A stretch of DNA of 64,000 bases from Rhynchospora pubera (GCA_028095005.1 CM051459.1:255860229-255924228); one strand, 5' to 3'; positions 1 to 12,049 are shown, numbered from the stretch's first letter. The notes: generated by a model not told the origin, from the sequence alone. Numbers and translations are program-made.

Positions 1-25
1 GGAATGCAAATAAAAGATAAGGAAA

Positions 26-830
26 TCATGCAACAGGCCTCCACTTGTAAGCATCCGAAACCAAGAAATGTTCCCATCTTCCATCAAAGTCAATCCTCTT
101 CGTCTTTCTTCCTCTATTTGCCAACATGTGCGCTTGCTGAAGGTGCTCACATTTTGCAAAAACTACTCTGATCACCTTCAGTTGTTGAATTACAGCAAGA
201 CACCTTTGAATAATCGAAGAGGCATGCCATGAGGGAGAAGCCTGCACATCATTTGTGTTAACCATGTATTCTAAATCTTTAGAGTCAGTGAAAATATAAT
301 ACTGAGTAAAATTAAAAATGGTATTCTGAATATAAAAGAGTGCATTAAGAAGTGCCATTGCTTCGGCCGTGAAAGCATCTACTGCATCTCCAACAAAATG
401 CTTGGCAGAAAGAAAAGCTCCTCCTGGTTCATACAGAACTAATGCCGTACCCACTTGTTTTTTCTGGTCCCAAGAACCATCAATAATAAGGAGTGTTGCA
501 TCAAGGGGCAAAATGTATTGAGTTATAAACCTTCTGCTTCCTCCCATTGATGTGTCGTCATTACTTGAAACATTTGCTGCAACCTGCGCTTTTTGGATCA
601 CTTTATGCACATCAATAGTTTTGCCTCTAAAAAATCACACCTTGCTTTCCAAATCTGTCACATAATGTTGAGAAACAAAACAAGGTGATTTTCCTGAAAA
701 TGCATAATAACAGTATGAACAACCTCTACTATGTCTCGGTGTAAGTCATCAGTCCTCAAACCCAGAGGAGAAGCAAACCAGACAGCCTTGGAAGAGGCGC
801 AATTAAAAATAAAATTTCTAATTTAGAACA
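26..830 (-). pseudogene. Degenerate non-LTR-type RNase H (RVT_3) fragment
   Basis: The minus strand has a 194-codon open frame (610 to 26) resembling the RNase H-like domain found at the C-terminus of plant LINE-type polyproteins and in stand-alone RVT_3 proteins. It has an early Asp in an IDGSW motif, a Glu in FTAEAMALLNAL, and a TDSKDL motif, matching the first three acidic positions of RNase H. Upstream on the same strand, to about 830, another frame reads like the end of a zinc-binding reverse-transcriptase domain (VWFASPLGLRT, then QIWKAR). It is interrupted by an in-frame TGA near 650 and switches frame at a T run near 635. Broken frames and lack of any other LINE domain indicate a decayed retrotransposon fragment. 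A domesticated RVT_3 exon is less likely. Confidence 0.7.
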
Positions 831-2540
831 CAATTCTTATTTTTCTTGTCAAGAAAATTTCAAACCTAGAAATAGGCTCAATATTTTCAATCTATGTAGT
901 TAATAAAAGGTAAGTGCCAATTGTATTTTACATAATTTAAGCAGGTCATTGACTGGTTTGCTCAGCTCAAGAATAAGCCAAGCAAGAGCCAGCATTAGGA
1001 TGACCCATTATGATTTTTCAACATATAATACGTCTAAAAACTCTGGAACCTTTCCAATTTAAGGAAATAAAAACATAGAAGTTGTGAGTGTAAGGAGGGA
1101 AAGTGATGTGCACCTTCTGCACAGAGAAACTACTATAAGTCCAAAAATCTGATCCAAGTCCTTCAATAGCTTTTCTTGACCTTTAGCTGCAAAAGTTAGA
1201 CCATAATTCAGAAGAGTCTATGCTTTTGATTTTTATGTAAATAGTTGAAAAATACAAAATTGGTTATCAGGAAAAAAAATTATACTGATTATAATTTATT
1301 GAACAAATCATATTATGTTAGGGAATCAATCTAATCTAAGTATCTGAGATCAGGCACTATTGCAGAAACCAATTACTATGATACATTACATCACATTGCA
1401 AATGATGTAATTCAATTCTGAAAGGGCCAACAAATATGGGTTAAACAAGTTAGTACCTTCTTCATCATCAGCATGTGTATGAGACACATGAATAGAGAAG
1501 AAATAATGCGATAGTTGACCTTCCAAGACAGCACGTCAGGTGTGAGGCGCCACTGTATAGCTTCCCCAAGTCTAGCTAGTACTGCCACTGTGTATATAAT
1601 GTGAATAAAAGATCTCAGTAAAACATATTTTGAAAGACACCAAGTATGTAATGTTACTAAATTATAACAATCTCATGATTATTTTCTGATATATAAGTAT
1701 ATTTCAAGTGACAAACTTAGTTTGATCAAATGTGCTTCATAATCTAACCCATTCAGCTTAACCTCCAAAAAAAGTGTAAGCTTTTATCACTCTGTGTTTA
1801 AAGTGAGAAATGAAGTAATGTGATTTACCATGAGAGATTTTGAAAGGAGAATAGGAGGAACAATACTCACACAGAAATATAATCAACGACAATTTATAGC
1901 TCCCTTCTCTTTTCTTTTCTTCTCCACTCCGCTTCCTCTTCTGTTGAACTGATCCTTTCTCGCCACCACTGTTGCTCGCCAAAAAAACACAAATCAAGCC
2001 AGTTGCAGTTTCTTGGGTTACTGCTACTACCTCAAAGAATCGGATCTCTTGTTGTAAGCGCTCAATCTGAAGAAGTGCGACGGTGGCACAGTGGTGAAAT
2101 TTAATGAGAGAGGTGCGAGAGCTACTCGACGAGATAGATGGAAGCTAGAAATGGAAATGCGAAAGAGGATGAGATTTCGCCATTATTGAGATCGACGTTG
2201 ATTGGTCGAAGCTTTCTTTTAGTCGGTGTGGTTTGGTCGGAGAAGAAGCGGAACTGTAGACGAGAAATGGACAATCAATATAATTTTATCGATGGTCCAT
2301 CGATGGTCCAGATAAGATTTATTAATTGTTCAAATAAATTTTATTTCGTGGACTTGGACTGGACTTCAAACCATACCAAACGTAGTCCAGTCCATAATAG
2401 CCCAATACATGTTTAGTCCAAACTGTCCATGGACAGTCCAGACCACTAGCAGCCCTATTCAAAACCCTCGAAATCCGGATTGTCAGACCTGAAACAGAGC
2501 TTAGTTAGTACATTATTTTATCATTCATTTCCTACAATCA
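831..2540. other. No gene recognised; AT-rich spacer
   Basis: No coding exon or RNA gene could be supported. There are two short open frames (1758-1997 minus and 2138-2416 plus) with low-complexity translations and no recognisable domain. At 2280-2450 several copies of GGTCCA/GTCCAG-like words occur (for example around 2296, 2308, 2390 and 2430), which could be the worn end of a small transposon, but no clean termini were found. Confidence 0.5.
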
Positions 2541-2549
2541 TATGCTGAA

Positions 2550-2684
2550 GCCCAAAATAAGTTCAAAATCAGACCAAAATAAGTTCAAAATCAAACCCAA
2601 ATCAAACCAAAATAAGTTCATACAACCCCAAATCAGTTCAAAGTCAGTTCATACAATTCAAAATCAGACCAAACGCAAACCAAA
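2550..2684. repeat. Degenerate short tandem repeat (AAGTTCAAAATCAGACCAAA-like)
   Basis: Imperfect repeats of about 18-22 bp built around AAAATAAGTTCAAAATCA and CAAACCAAAATAAGTTCAT run for about 135 bp. Unit length and sequence vary, so this looks like an old minisatellite. No coding potential. Confidence 0.6.
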
Positions 2685-2760
2685 AAATTCAATGAGAGAG
2701 TAAGAGAGAGCTCTGGTTACCTTTGATTTTTTTTCGCTAAAAGAAGCGAAAGATTCTTGT

Positions 2761-2882
2761 CCTTCGTCCAGATCTGATAGGTGCCGATCGATTTGTACTC
2801 CTTCGTCCAAATCTGAAAGCTACTTGTTCACCTTCGTCTTGATCGATCTGATAGCTACTTGTTGCACCTTCGTCCTGATCGA
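2761..2882. repeat. Four-copy repeat beginning CCTTCGTC, 31-39 bp spacing
   Basis: The word CCTTCGTC(C/T) followed by a GATCTGATAG- or GATCG-like segment starts at about 2761, 2800, 2831 and 2867. An 80-codon minus-strand frame covers it and yields a repeated DQDEG peptide, but no gene structure supports translation. It lies just left of the 3.0-kb TIR element. Confidence 0.5.
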
Positions 2883-3174
2883 ACTGCTCTAAGAGGGAGG
2901 CGGAGGCAGACAGATTGATTTTAGGTTTTCGAAGGGAAAATAATCTTCTCAAAGGGAGCAAGCGGAGTGAGAACACGGAAAGGAACAGAGAACTTAACAG
3001 GAGAAACGGAAAAATTTAAGCTATCAGAGGAGCTCAGCGCCTCTATCTAAGCCGCTGCTTCAGATCTTCGCACGGATCTTAAAGAGATCTAACAGTCTAA
3101 AATTTCGGCCTACAAGAGCAGTTTACATATGCATAGTAGTATAGCCATTCTATATATATATATATATATATATA

Positions 3175-6100
3175 GAAATGCTATGGTGCACTGTGATGTA
3201 TTGGTGTTTTTGTGCACTGCGAATCCTGATCGTTGGATCTGTATTCAGATTGATGTTGATGATGTCGCTGGATGCGAAAATGTCGGATGTCCCTCTTCTT
3301 TATTTTGTTCCAGCGACTAACCTTCTTCCCAATATCTTCTATTCTCTCTCCGCTCGTACTCTTTCAGACAGCCTCCTCTCTCAATCTGTTTCTCCTTCAT
3401 CTCGCCTCTCCATCTCTACGATAAATTTCCCCTAAACCCGAGTTTCGTTGGCCCCAAACCCCGCCTCTCGCCGTCGCCTCCATCGCCAAACTCTTGAACA
3501 TCCTCTCACTCGATTTCGCTGTCTAGGGTTTCTACAACCTGAGGTACTTATTTCTCACCTTTGTTGCGCCTTTCTCTCTCTCTTTCTCTTGATATTTCAC
3601 AAAGCTAGAAGTGATCGTTAGTTAATCCCTAACTGGCAAGTAAGTTCCGTTGCTGAGACATGAAATGGTGTACTGATACTAATTTCTCTTTAATTAATAC
3701 CATTGGTTTCTCCTTTAAGCTTTACTGAGAGTCTCGTTAGTTAATCCCTGGTTGTTTTTACTAAATAATAGCAATTGGAGAAATTAGTTCAAATTAGCAA
3801 TCTCTGGTTAACTTTAAGCATTACTGAGACTAATTTCAATTAGTTCAAAATATGTCTTCAGTAACATTTGAATGGATAATAGCAAAATTGGTTTACAATT
3901 TGAGTTGAGTCTTCAATCCATTCTTTTCTCTTCACTTTGACAACAAAAGGGCACTAGTACTAGTGGCGTCTTATGCTTGGTAAACTGTTAGAATGGGTTA
4001 AAGCTTATTTATTATGATAATTTTTTTCTCAAGTTAAACCTTAAATTTAGGATAATTTGAAGCATATGGCACCAGACATGGGTCAAATTTTTAGCTAAAG
4101 CTTATTGTTTAAATTGTGCTACTACTTGAATTACCCTTGCAGCTGGTTGATGGGACAGGAGAAGCTGACATGCTGGTTCAGGAGATGGGGATGATAGAGA
4201 CTGGCGCTGGTGAAAATTGGGATGAGAGTGTAGTTGGTTGTTATGGATTTTAGTTTGATTTCGATAGTTTGTAATAGAAGGGTTATTAGATGTTTGACTG
4301 GTTGTATTACTATTTTGAGTTTTCAGTCGATTACTTTAGCATAATTTTGGTTTTATTGATAGCCTACCGGTAACAAGGGTGTGCTGGTACAGTAGATGCA
4401 GGGGTACCAATGCCGTAATTTGCTTTGTATGATGTATGTGCTGGAAAGTTTTCCACTTATTTCAAAAAAAAATTAACTTGAATATATTAATAGTGTCATT
4501 AACTGAAATTTAAATTGGATAAATTGTGCTACTATCTTATTTTATATCATTACTCGTATAGAAATTTAACTGATCTGATGTAAAATTTACCCAAGCACTC
4601 AACTGATGTAAAAATTTAACTCCTACTATCTTATACGGCATGTTGTAGTGAAAAAAGAGAATCTCATAAAATTATACGGCATGTTCAATGAAGACCAGGA
4701 CTCTTGTATTGTGTTTCTTCAATTAAGTTGTTTCCTGCTAAACCAAAGCACAAAAATAACAAGTTGTTTCCTGTATTCTAAATATTAACAAAAGAGCAGC
4801 TAACGTCAAATTACATCCATATACTGAGAATCAAGTAATTTAAGCTAAATCCATGTACTAAGAATCAAGTAATCAATATCTTTCATAGATCATTCAAAAG
4901 GAATGGCATATGTTTTCATCATTCAAAAAGCATAAACACCAAAATATTTAACACAACACAATTTGCTCTTCTTCATCATTCTCAGCTAGTCTCTTTCTTT
5001 GTCATCTTCTGTGTCCAGTTTTTCTTCATCCAGTTCTTCTTCATCATCTCCTACATTAAAATTAAAAAGAATCACAAATTATTCAATTAAATTAAATAAT
5101 ACAATGGCATATGTAAGTTCACTCTCACTAAATTTTAAAAAAAATTGCAAGAGGTGAGCAATTACCTGAACCTGTGCACCATCAATGTTAACATCTGCTG
5201 CTACATCATATATTGTTAGCATATGGTGTTATATGTTCACTCTCAATCATGCTTAAAAACCAATGGATAATCTTTTTTTTATTCAGTACTTAATTTAACT
5301 AATAAACTTTGTAAGTAATTTGCAGAAATTATACATTTAAACCCTTGAATAACTCACTGTCTACTGCTACTCTCACACATGTTGTAAATTAAAAGCACAC
5401 ATTCTAAAAAATGAACAGTACATGTATACGAAGAAGGTAACTTTAATTTGTTACGGCTTTACTTGAATTTAGTATCGGCAAGAATAGATATTGAGACTGA
5501 CTTTCAAATAGATAAAATAAGAGCTAGTACATTAATAAAATGAGAAATTTGCAGAGGGTGCTATTGAAATAAGTTTATCAAATGCACGAAAAAGAGAAAA
5601 TGTTGAAAAAATAATTCGGGAAAATACTAATTTTGGGCTTATTCTGGATAAAAGAAAGCTTCAAGCATTATTGTGCAAATGCACGAAAGAGAGAAACAAT
5701 CACGAACTTTACTGGTATTGAGGAAAAATCATGAAAGAGATGGAGAGAAAGGGAAGAGAAATTGAGAGGAGATAAGTACTTTTCAATTTGGGCAGAAACC
5801 CTAGAATGCGAAATTGAGTGAGAGGAAGTCCGATCGTTCAGTGATAGAGGCAAGAGGATGATTAGAAGAAACTTAGGTCAGTCAAAATCATAAGTCCAGT
5901 GAGAGAGGCGAGAGTGAAAAATTACCTCAGTGAGAGCGAAGGAGAGACGAGAGGGGACAGTCTTCGACTAGGGGATCTCTTGCAGTAGAGATGGTGAGGG
6001 GACGGGATTTGTTGTATAGATGGTGAGGCGAGATGATTCTGAGAGCGAGATCTGGAGAGAAGATGTTTAGTCGCTGGAACAAAATAAAGAAGAGGGACAT

Positions 6101-6210
6101 CCGACATTTTCGCATCCAGCGACATCATCAACATCAATCTGAATACAGATCCAACGATCAGGATTCGCAGTGCACAAAAGCACCAATACATCACAGTGCA
6201 CCATAGCATT

Positions 6211-6212
<2 letters not shown>
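3175..6212. mobile_element. 3.0-kb non-autonomous element with ~150-bp TIRs, flanked by TA runs
   Basis: The sequence starting GAAATGCTATGGTGCACTG at 3175 recurs in reverse complement ending at 6212. About 145-150 bp (3175-3322 against 6068-6212) match with very few differences, after which both arms become CT-rich and diverge. Both ends abut (TA)n runs (3151-3174 and 6215-6242). The interior encodes no recognisable transposase. It includes an exon-like plus-strand stretch at 4141-4252 (acceptor-like ag, about 36 open codons with ADMLVQEMG, then TAG) that could be a captured gene fragment. Long TIRs and possible captured sequence suggest a Mutator-like or Pack-MULE origin, but a 9-bp target duplication cannot be recognised inside a TA run. 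Just left (3130-3150), a stub resembles the end of foldback family C described at 33.6 kb. Confidence 0.65.
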
Positions 6213-6242
<30 letters not shown>

Positions 6243-6245
<3 letters not shown>

Positions 6246-6645
6246 TTTAGCTACGGTGAGTCGCGACTCACGGACCTTCCGGTGAGTCGCGACCAAAACT
6301 CCTACATCAAGATCAAAATGACTGATCCAAACCATCCAATATGATCTCCATATTGAAATCTCCGTGCAAACCAATTTTTTTATTTTTTCGAAATTTTTAA
6401 GTATTTTTTTCGGATTTTTAAAAACTGATGTTTTTTAATGGTTCAGAACCAATTAGATTAACAATTTTCTAAAATTTCAAAAAAATACTTAAAAATTTCG
6501 AAAAAATAAAAAATTCGGTCTAGATGGAGATTTCAATAGGGAGATCATATTGGACGGTTTGGATCGGTCATTTTGATCTAGATCTAGGAGTTTTGGTCGC
6601 GACTCACCGGAAGGTCCGTGAGTCACGACTCACCGTAGCTAAACT
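6243..6645. mobile_element. Foldback element family B, copy B0, in a TA run
   Basis: A 403-bp hairpin: the left arm starts GAGTTTAGCTACGGTGAGTC and the right arm is its reverse complement ending GTAGCTAAACT. The arms pair over about 190 bp with few mismatches around an AT-rich centre. Each terminus contains an internal 16-bp perfect palindrome, GTGAGTCGCGACTCAC (one mismatch in the right arm). TA repeats flank both sides; the left run is shared with the 3.0-kb element. No coding capacity. Same family as 34015-34417 and 34671-35100. This resembles the known habit of rice Micron elements of residing in (TA)n microsatellites, although I see no evidence of sequence homology to them. Confidence 0.8.
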
Positions 6646-6842
6646 ATATATATATATGTATATATAATTTACGGCTTAAAAATAAATTTGATCCTTACCA
6701 AATTCATATGAACTTAAAGTTACAAAACGTTGTCAAGCTAATGATAGAAGCTATAAATAGATATTGATATCCGGATATCCGTTTAACAACGGTCTAAATT
6801 GTTTTGTTCCAAAATGTTCCTACTCTCTCCATGAGTCGATCT

Positions 6843-8544
6843 TGTTAGTAAGTATGTAATTTTCAACTTTTTTAGTGCTAATTACCATTTAATTAACCAA
6901 TTAAACATCACACACAATGGATCGTTCACAAAAGCCAATTAACACAAGAGAAAAGGGTGGATTTTTACCTCTCTTGGTATAGCAACCAAGAGGCTCGATT
7001 CCTTGGCTTAGGAGTCGATTGAGAGCTCTCCAAACACCTCCTAGCGAAGAGAAGAACGAGTCTAATCCCTTAGTTTTCCATTTCTTCAACCAAACAACCA
7101 AACCAATTTGTGGAAGAAAAGTATGCTCAACACATGAGCTTGAGTGGAGAGGAGAGGAGGAGGGGCGGCGCACCTAGGGGAATAGGTGGAGGCTAGGGTG
7201 GGAAGAGAGAGGAAGAGAGCAAAGAGTCAATACAAGATGTCTTATATAGCCTCTTAACCCTAGCTTGGAGTTCACACTATTTACAACTGTGCCACTCCCA
7301 CCTACCACCATGCATGGCCGCCCTCTTGTAGGGCCTTATGGGCCACTATCCCATCTCCAATTGGATCTTTAATTCTATTAATTAAAGGCCAACTCAAAGC
7401 TATTTAATTTGGACATTTAATTTACCAATAAATTAAAGCCCAAATAACTGAATTAAATTAAGTGTGTTGTTTATAAATAATTATTAACTTAATAATAATT
7501 ATTTAGAGATTAGACAATGCATTAATTGATTTCTATATGATCCATTTGACTTAATTAATAATAACGGTCCATAACGCTATTTAATTAATTAATCAACTTA
7601 TCATATTTTGCAATACTCATTATTGCAAATAAATAAATAATGCACGTATGGTTAAATACCAATTTTGTGTGACCCTTTGAGGATTTATGTTGTGTTGGAC
7701 ATGGAGTTAAATCGCTATTTAATTCCAATAATCATAAGCGGTATCTAGCAACACATTATGATTCCCAATTCGCATAAATAGTGTACTGCTATAATATTTC
7801 AATCCTGCATAAGAGAACAATTATGTTTTTCTATTTTGATTCTTATGTCACACGATATCATCGTATAATCCAAGATAGGAACGTGTCATTCTTGCAGATT
7901 ATACGTTTTTTTGATCTAGAGATAATTGCATCAGTTGTTAGCAAACAATCTATCTCCATCAAGGGGTCCAAACAGATATCGTCACTCACTAAGTGAATTA
8001 ATGAGGGACATACGGTTTTCTTGATAATTAGTTTTTCCCCGCACAATTCAAGAGTTCTTAAATCAAGTCCGTATAGCAGCCTTTATCAGGAATCAGCGGT
8101 AGACATGATTTATAGAATCCATCCTCATGTGGAAAAAATAATCATCTCAAACTTAGAACCAAAATCATAACGAAATAAATAATGACACGTAACGCAATCC
8201 ATATATTTATTTCGTGGGGTCCAGTCTTGTACTATGTTCTATAACATATACATATGCAATTAAGTTGGTTACTCTTAACCTATGATTTACATAACTTAAT
8301 CATCACTTTAACTTGCATACTAATCTTATTGATAATTAATGTCCTTTGTTAATTATCAAGATTATGAACTTTTAGATTTATCGTTGTCATTTACTAATAA
8401 ATGAACAACAGTGATCTATAATTCAGATCCTCAACCTGAATGAACTGTCAACGAATAAATCAAAGAACAAATGATCTGAAATCACCAATAACATAAACTA
8501 TAGAAGTAGCCTAATAAATTGGCTTCTAGGACATATCTCCAACA
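6843..8544 (-). mobile_element. Solo LTR, Ty1/Copia-like, 1,702 bp, TSD GATCT
   Basis: A 1,702-bp segment begins TGTTAG and ends CCAACA. It is bounded by a perfect 5-bp direct repeat GATCT (6838-6842 and 8545-8549). Read on the minus strand it starts TGTTGGAGATATGTCC, a typical plant Copia LTR start. No internal retrotransposon domain or second LTR is adjacent, so this is a solo LTR left by LTR-LTR recombination. Open frames inside it (such as 6901-7173 and 7781-7996) are noncoding LTR sequence. A TATA element lies at 7241-7250 on the minus strand. The Copia assignment rests on the terminus only. Confidence 0.8.
7241..7250 (-). promoter_or_regulatory. TATA box of the solo LTR
   Basis: The minus strand reads GCTATATAAG, a good plant TATA box, in the middle of the LTR about 1.3 kb from its 5' end. 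This fits a U3 promoter. It would drive transcription leftward towards 7,200 and below, where no gene is recognised in the window. Confidence 0.5.
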
Positions 8545-9294
8545 GATCTGACGTTCACTATATGGAAAGAAATCTGCTGGAAATTACTTCGTACACTCTT
8601 CAAATTTGAAGATTCACTTCTATTTAGATGAAAATATCTTTCCCATTCTTTCTTTAATTCACCGCAGTTGAAAAATACGAAGGGTATTTTCGTCCAACAG
8701 GAGTGATCTCTAAGTTTGAGAAGTGTATGAAGCAATTCCCAAATCTGATACAATCCGAGCCGTTTAATTTAATTTAGATATAATTTTGTAGGATAAAAAA
8801 TATTTAATTTAAAAATTATAAACCATTTAATTCAAATGTTTCTTTGTTTTTCTGGAAATTAGTGCGAGCGCCCACCACTTTTTTTTTTTTTTTTTGCAAA
8901 TGTTTCTTTCTATATACAAGTAGTACCAAAAATAAAAATTTCGAAATTCTAAAATTAATTAACGAGACGTTGATTTGCAAATTGAATTGAACGGAATAAA
9001 TTAGTCCTTTTCCTTTGAATTTCAAATTATTAATGCAGAAAAATCGATAAATCAATTTACCATAGATTCATTTATAACTAATTGAGAATAGCAATACCAC
9101 AATATCGACGTAACCTCAGTTTAGACTAAAAGTTTTCTTTCGGGACTTTTTATAGCATCTTTGGTTTTCTCGTACAGAGCTCTAAATTAGTGATTTACCT
9201 ATCTTTGTTTCTAATACGAGAGAACGTCGAAAATCTGAGGCAACTCCAATTTTCAATCCATCCAAAGTATGTAATGCAATAAACTCTCATCTAA

Positions 9295-9483
9295 GGCTGT
9301 GTTTGGATGGTGGGAAGTGAGAAGAAGGAATAAGGAAGAAGGAATTTTTTTCAATAAATTTATTTCTAACCATCCAAACTCTTCACAAAAGTTACACACT
9401 TCCCAATAAATTTACCCCTTTCCAATAAATTTCTTCCCTTCTTCCTTCTTCCTACCTTATTCTCAACACATCCAAACGGAACC
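9295..9483. mobile_element. Tourist-like MITE, 189 bp, TSD TAA
   Basis: Ends GGCTGTGTTTGGATGG and CATCCAAACGGAACC form an imperfect TIR, flanked by TAA on both sides (9292-9294 and 9484-9486). A 3-bp TAA/TTA duplication is the PIF/Harbinger (Tourist) signature. The interior is rich in GAAGGAATAAGG-like words and their complements. Family shared with 10039-10188, 24523-24680 and 41937-42134. Confidence 0.7.
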
Positions 9484-10038
9484 TAAACTAAAAACTAATA
9501 TGCACTAACGGAAAATCCGCTCAAAGTCGAAGACAAAGGCCTAATGCGACGAAAAAACACCCATCAATGCAGCATCAGCCAATTTTCTTATTAAAAAAAT
9601 AAAATAAAAGCATCCGGGCAATTTTTACACGAAAAACAATAGGATAAAACTAGAATCGTTAAAGAAATTTGTGATCTTCTGAAAATAAAAAGAACTATTG
9701 GATTAAGTTGAAACAGCTAATTTGAATAGCTAGTCCTGATTAACTAACTCGCCGAGTCAATTATTTATATTCCGAGTTTTTATATTTCAAATTCATTTTT
9801 TTACGAGATTAAATTATTTTTTTTAAAAATTGCTCGTTTATTCTTATTATTTTCGACAAAAAGTCGAGCATTGCAAAAAACAATGAAATGAAAACTATGG
9901 GATTGTGCAAATAGTACAACATCAACCGAGTCGGATTTGACGTAATATATATGTTTAGAGCACTAATTTACACAAAAACTTTGTTATTTATACGAGTTTG
10001 ACTATATTTCGCATGGCTTTCTCTCTTTCTAATTTTTC

Positions 10039-10188
10039 TCCCTGTGTTTGGATGAGTGAGAGAATAAGAAAACAGTTTCTTCTTACTCCCAAATTGATTA
10101 TAAATAATTTAAATTCTTCACAAAGTTACACACTTTTCAATACTTCTTTTTTTATTTCTCTTATTCACACACCATCCAAACGGAGCTG
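10039..10188. mobile_element. MITE with GTTTGGATG ends, ~150 bp
   Basis: The left end CTCCCTGTGTTTGGATGAG and right end CATCCAAACGGAGCTGG are imperfect inverted repeats. The interior (AATAAGAAAACAG, TTCACAAAGTTACACACTTT) resembles the MITE at 9295-9483. No clear target duplication was identified, so the exact borders are approximate. Confidence 0.55.
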
Positions 10189-10490
10189 GTAAGAACTAGA
10201 GCATAAATAAACTATACAGTTCAATAGATACATCGCGTTACATAATGTGATCTAGATATAATTCTAAAAATTTTGACCTGCATTGACTTTCAGAGTCTAA
10301 TTTTGACCTGATGTATAAAATAATGCTTCTGTTCGTACTCTTCACCATATGCGAGTTAAAAACTTTCAAAAATATTCATTATCATATTTTGTCGTTAATG
10401 TTAGGGCTCGGCGGTACCGGCTTTGGCACAAAGACCCATTGAAAATTGATTAGCGTGATATATAATTTTACCTGAACAAAATGAACACAT

Positions 10491-12037
10491 TGATCGGAGT
10501 TAAAACCTAGGTCAAATTAAACCTCAATCTAATCTAATGCAGTATAGCTTGAGGATAGAATCTACAGGGACAGTTATTCTAAACTATAGACTTTAAGTAA
10601 TTTAGTTCAATTAATTTAGGGGTAAACAAGTCGAAAAGTTAATTAATTGATTAAAAGGATTAAATTTAAACTAAAAGAGTTAATTCTAAATTCTAATTAA
10701 TGTTTAAATTACTCTAAATATTAAGGAAAAGGTCTAAACTCGAATTAAGGACTTAAACTAGGGTCAATTGATCGGGTTCCACTTCCAGGCACTATCCTGG
10801 CGGGTCGACAGGATTCCTGGCGGGTCGCCAGAGTTCCTGGCGGGTCGCCAGAACAGTACGACAATTCAGTTTGATTAGTTTCTAAGTTCTCTAAGTTCAG
10901 GTTTTTGGTTTAAACTCTGGTCCAAATACTAACTCTCGTTCTTGATTTGGTATTACTAAGTTTTAACCTCTAAACCTCCCTAAAAACCTAAGTTTCAACT
11001 CTCGTTTCTTGGCTTAAGTTTTAGGGTTTGCTTTAACTATTCGGTAGGATATCCTAGATCTCTCGATCTTAGGAGGGAATAAACCTCTCGGCTAAGTTCC
11101 GGTTTCACCTTTTGGGTATACTAACTATCCTAAAGTTTGAGAATAGAAATCGTTTTGAGATTAGGGTTCTATTTGCTTAATCTACGAGGTCAGGCCTAAC
11201 CAAGTGAGCAAACCTTCAAATCAATTCAATTCAATTCACAATTTCAGCAAATAAACTCAAGTAAAGCAAGCAACTTAGAAAAATTAGAAAACTAAATAAA
11301 CTTCATTAATCTACCAAGTCATGGTTCCCTACAATTGCCCCTAAACTAAACTACTCACTAAAAGTCATACTAAACATAAAAATAAAAGGTTTCAGCAAAC
11401 TAAACATCAAAGACAGAAAATAGAGAAAGTTTACAACAAGAACAAACAGCAAACAACTCTCAGCTTGTTTTCTGGCGGGTCGCCAGAGATCCTGGCGGGT
11501 CGACAGGAGGCAGCTGGGGGATTCTGCTATCTTCTCTCGAATTCTCTCTCTCTAAACTGACTTCAAAACTCGACTCCCCTTTCTGGAGCTTTCCCTATGT
11601 TTAAATAACTTTCAAAGGCGGTTCCCATAGGTGGAGATCATGTCTGGCTCGTCCAAGAATAGAGAAAGTGCTCTGCCAGAAATATCTCACCAAATTGGGC
11701 AGGTCGGTTAATGTTCTGGCGGGTCGACAGGAATCCTGGCGGGTCGCCTGGATTCCTGGCGGGTCGTCTGAAATCCTGGCGGGTCGCCAGAACAGGGGAC
11801 TTGTCTGGTTTGACCCTGTTCCTTTGCTCCAGTCGCTTGGACTCTGATTTGCTCCGTTTGAACACTTCCTTGGGCCCAATTTTGCTCCAAATCATCACTG
11901 AACCTGAAATTAGACAAGGGCAAATAGCAGTACCATATTTCTAACCTAAATTGCATTAAATCTAACTAAAACACAAACATTTAATTGAAATTAAGGCCTA
12001 AAAGGGTTGAATATTTCGATGTGAAACCCGCCTATCA
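10491..12037 (-). repeat. 3' LTR of the Athila element (1,547 bp)
   Basis: Starts TGATCGGAGTTAAAACC on the plus strand and ends CCGCCTATCA; collinear with 21905-23471. It contains nine palindrome copies: three at 10797-10851, two at 11472-11506 and four at 11716-11790, each array with an exact 20-bp period. Substitutions against the other LTR are visible near 10557, 10563, 10572, about 10610 and about 12009. It lacks one 20-bp repeat unit present in the other LTR at 22251-22270. Short open frames here (11601-11956) are translations of the repeat and not proteins. Confidence 0.95.
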
Positions 12038-12049
12038 AATCTCCCCAAA
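12038..12049 (-). promoter_or_regulatory. Polypurine tract (plus-strand DNA primer)
   Basis: The minus strand reads TTTGGGGAGATT immediately before the TGATAGG start of the 3' LTR. Position and purine composition fit the PPT used for second-strand synthesis in LTR retrotransposons. Confidence 0.8.

Larger units (their letters stand above)
8550..10485. other. Intergenic, AT-rich; two MITEs, otherwise nothing recognised
   Basis: Apart from the MITEs at 9295-9483 and 10039-10188 this stretch shows no coding exon, RNA gene or clear regulatory motif. There is a T homopolymer near 8879-8895. The right edge carries the CACAT target site (10486-10490) of the Athila element. Confidence 0.5.

Noticed and set aside
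2138..2416. Small plus-strand gene of 92 codons
   Set aside because: No domain, no splice or promoter context, and the last half is low-complexity repeat text.
3129..3435. Two short plus-strand frames at the left TIR (and matching frames at 5922-6374)
   Set aside because: They are the terminal inverted repeats of the 3.0-kb element read in both orientations.
7781..7996. 71-codon frame near 7.8 kb
   Set aside because: It lies inside the solo LTR and has no domain.
11716..11790. CRISPR-like regular array (20-bp period, palindromic repeat)
   Set aside because: The spacers are only about 5 bp and not unique, the array is inside an LTR and is repeated in the other LTR, and the host is a plant.
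11601..11956. Short proteins rich in WRPARN/GDPPG/ATRQ in the LTR (also at 23035-23390 and 15025-15325)
   Set aside because: They are three-frame translations of the palindromic repeat in noncoding LTR and spacer DNA.
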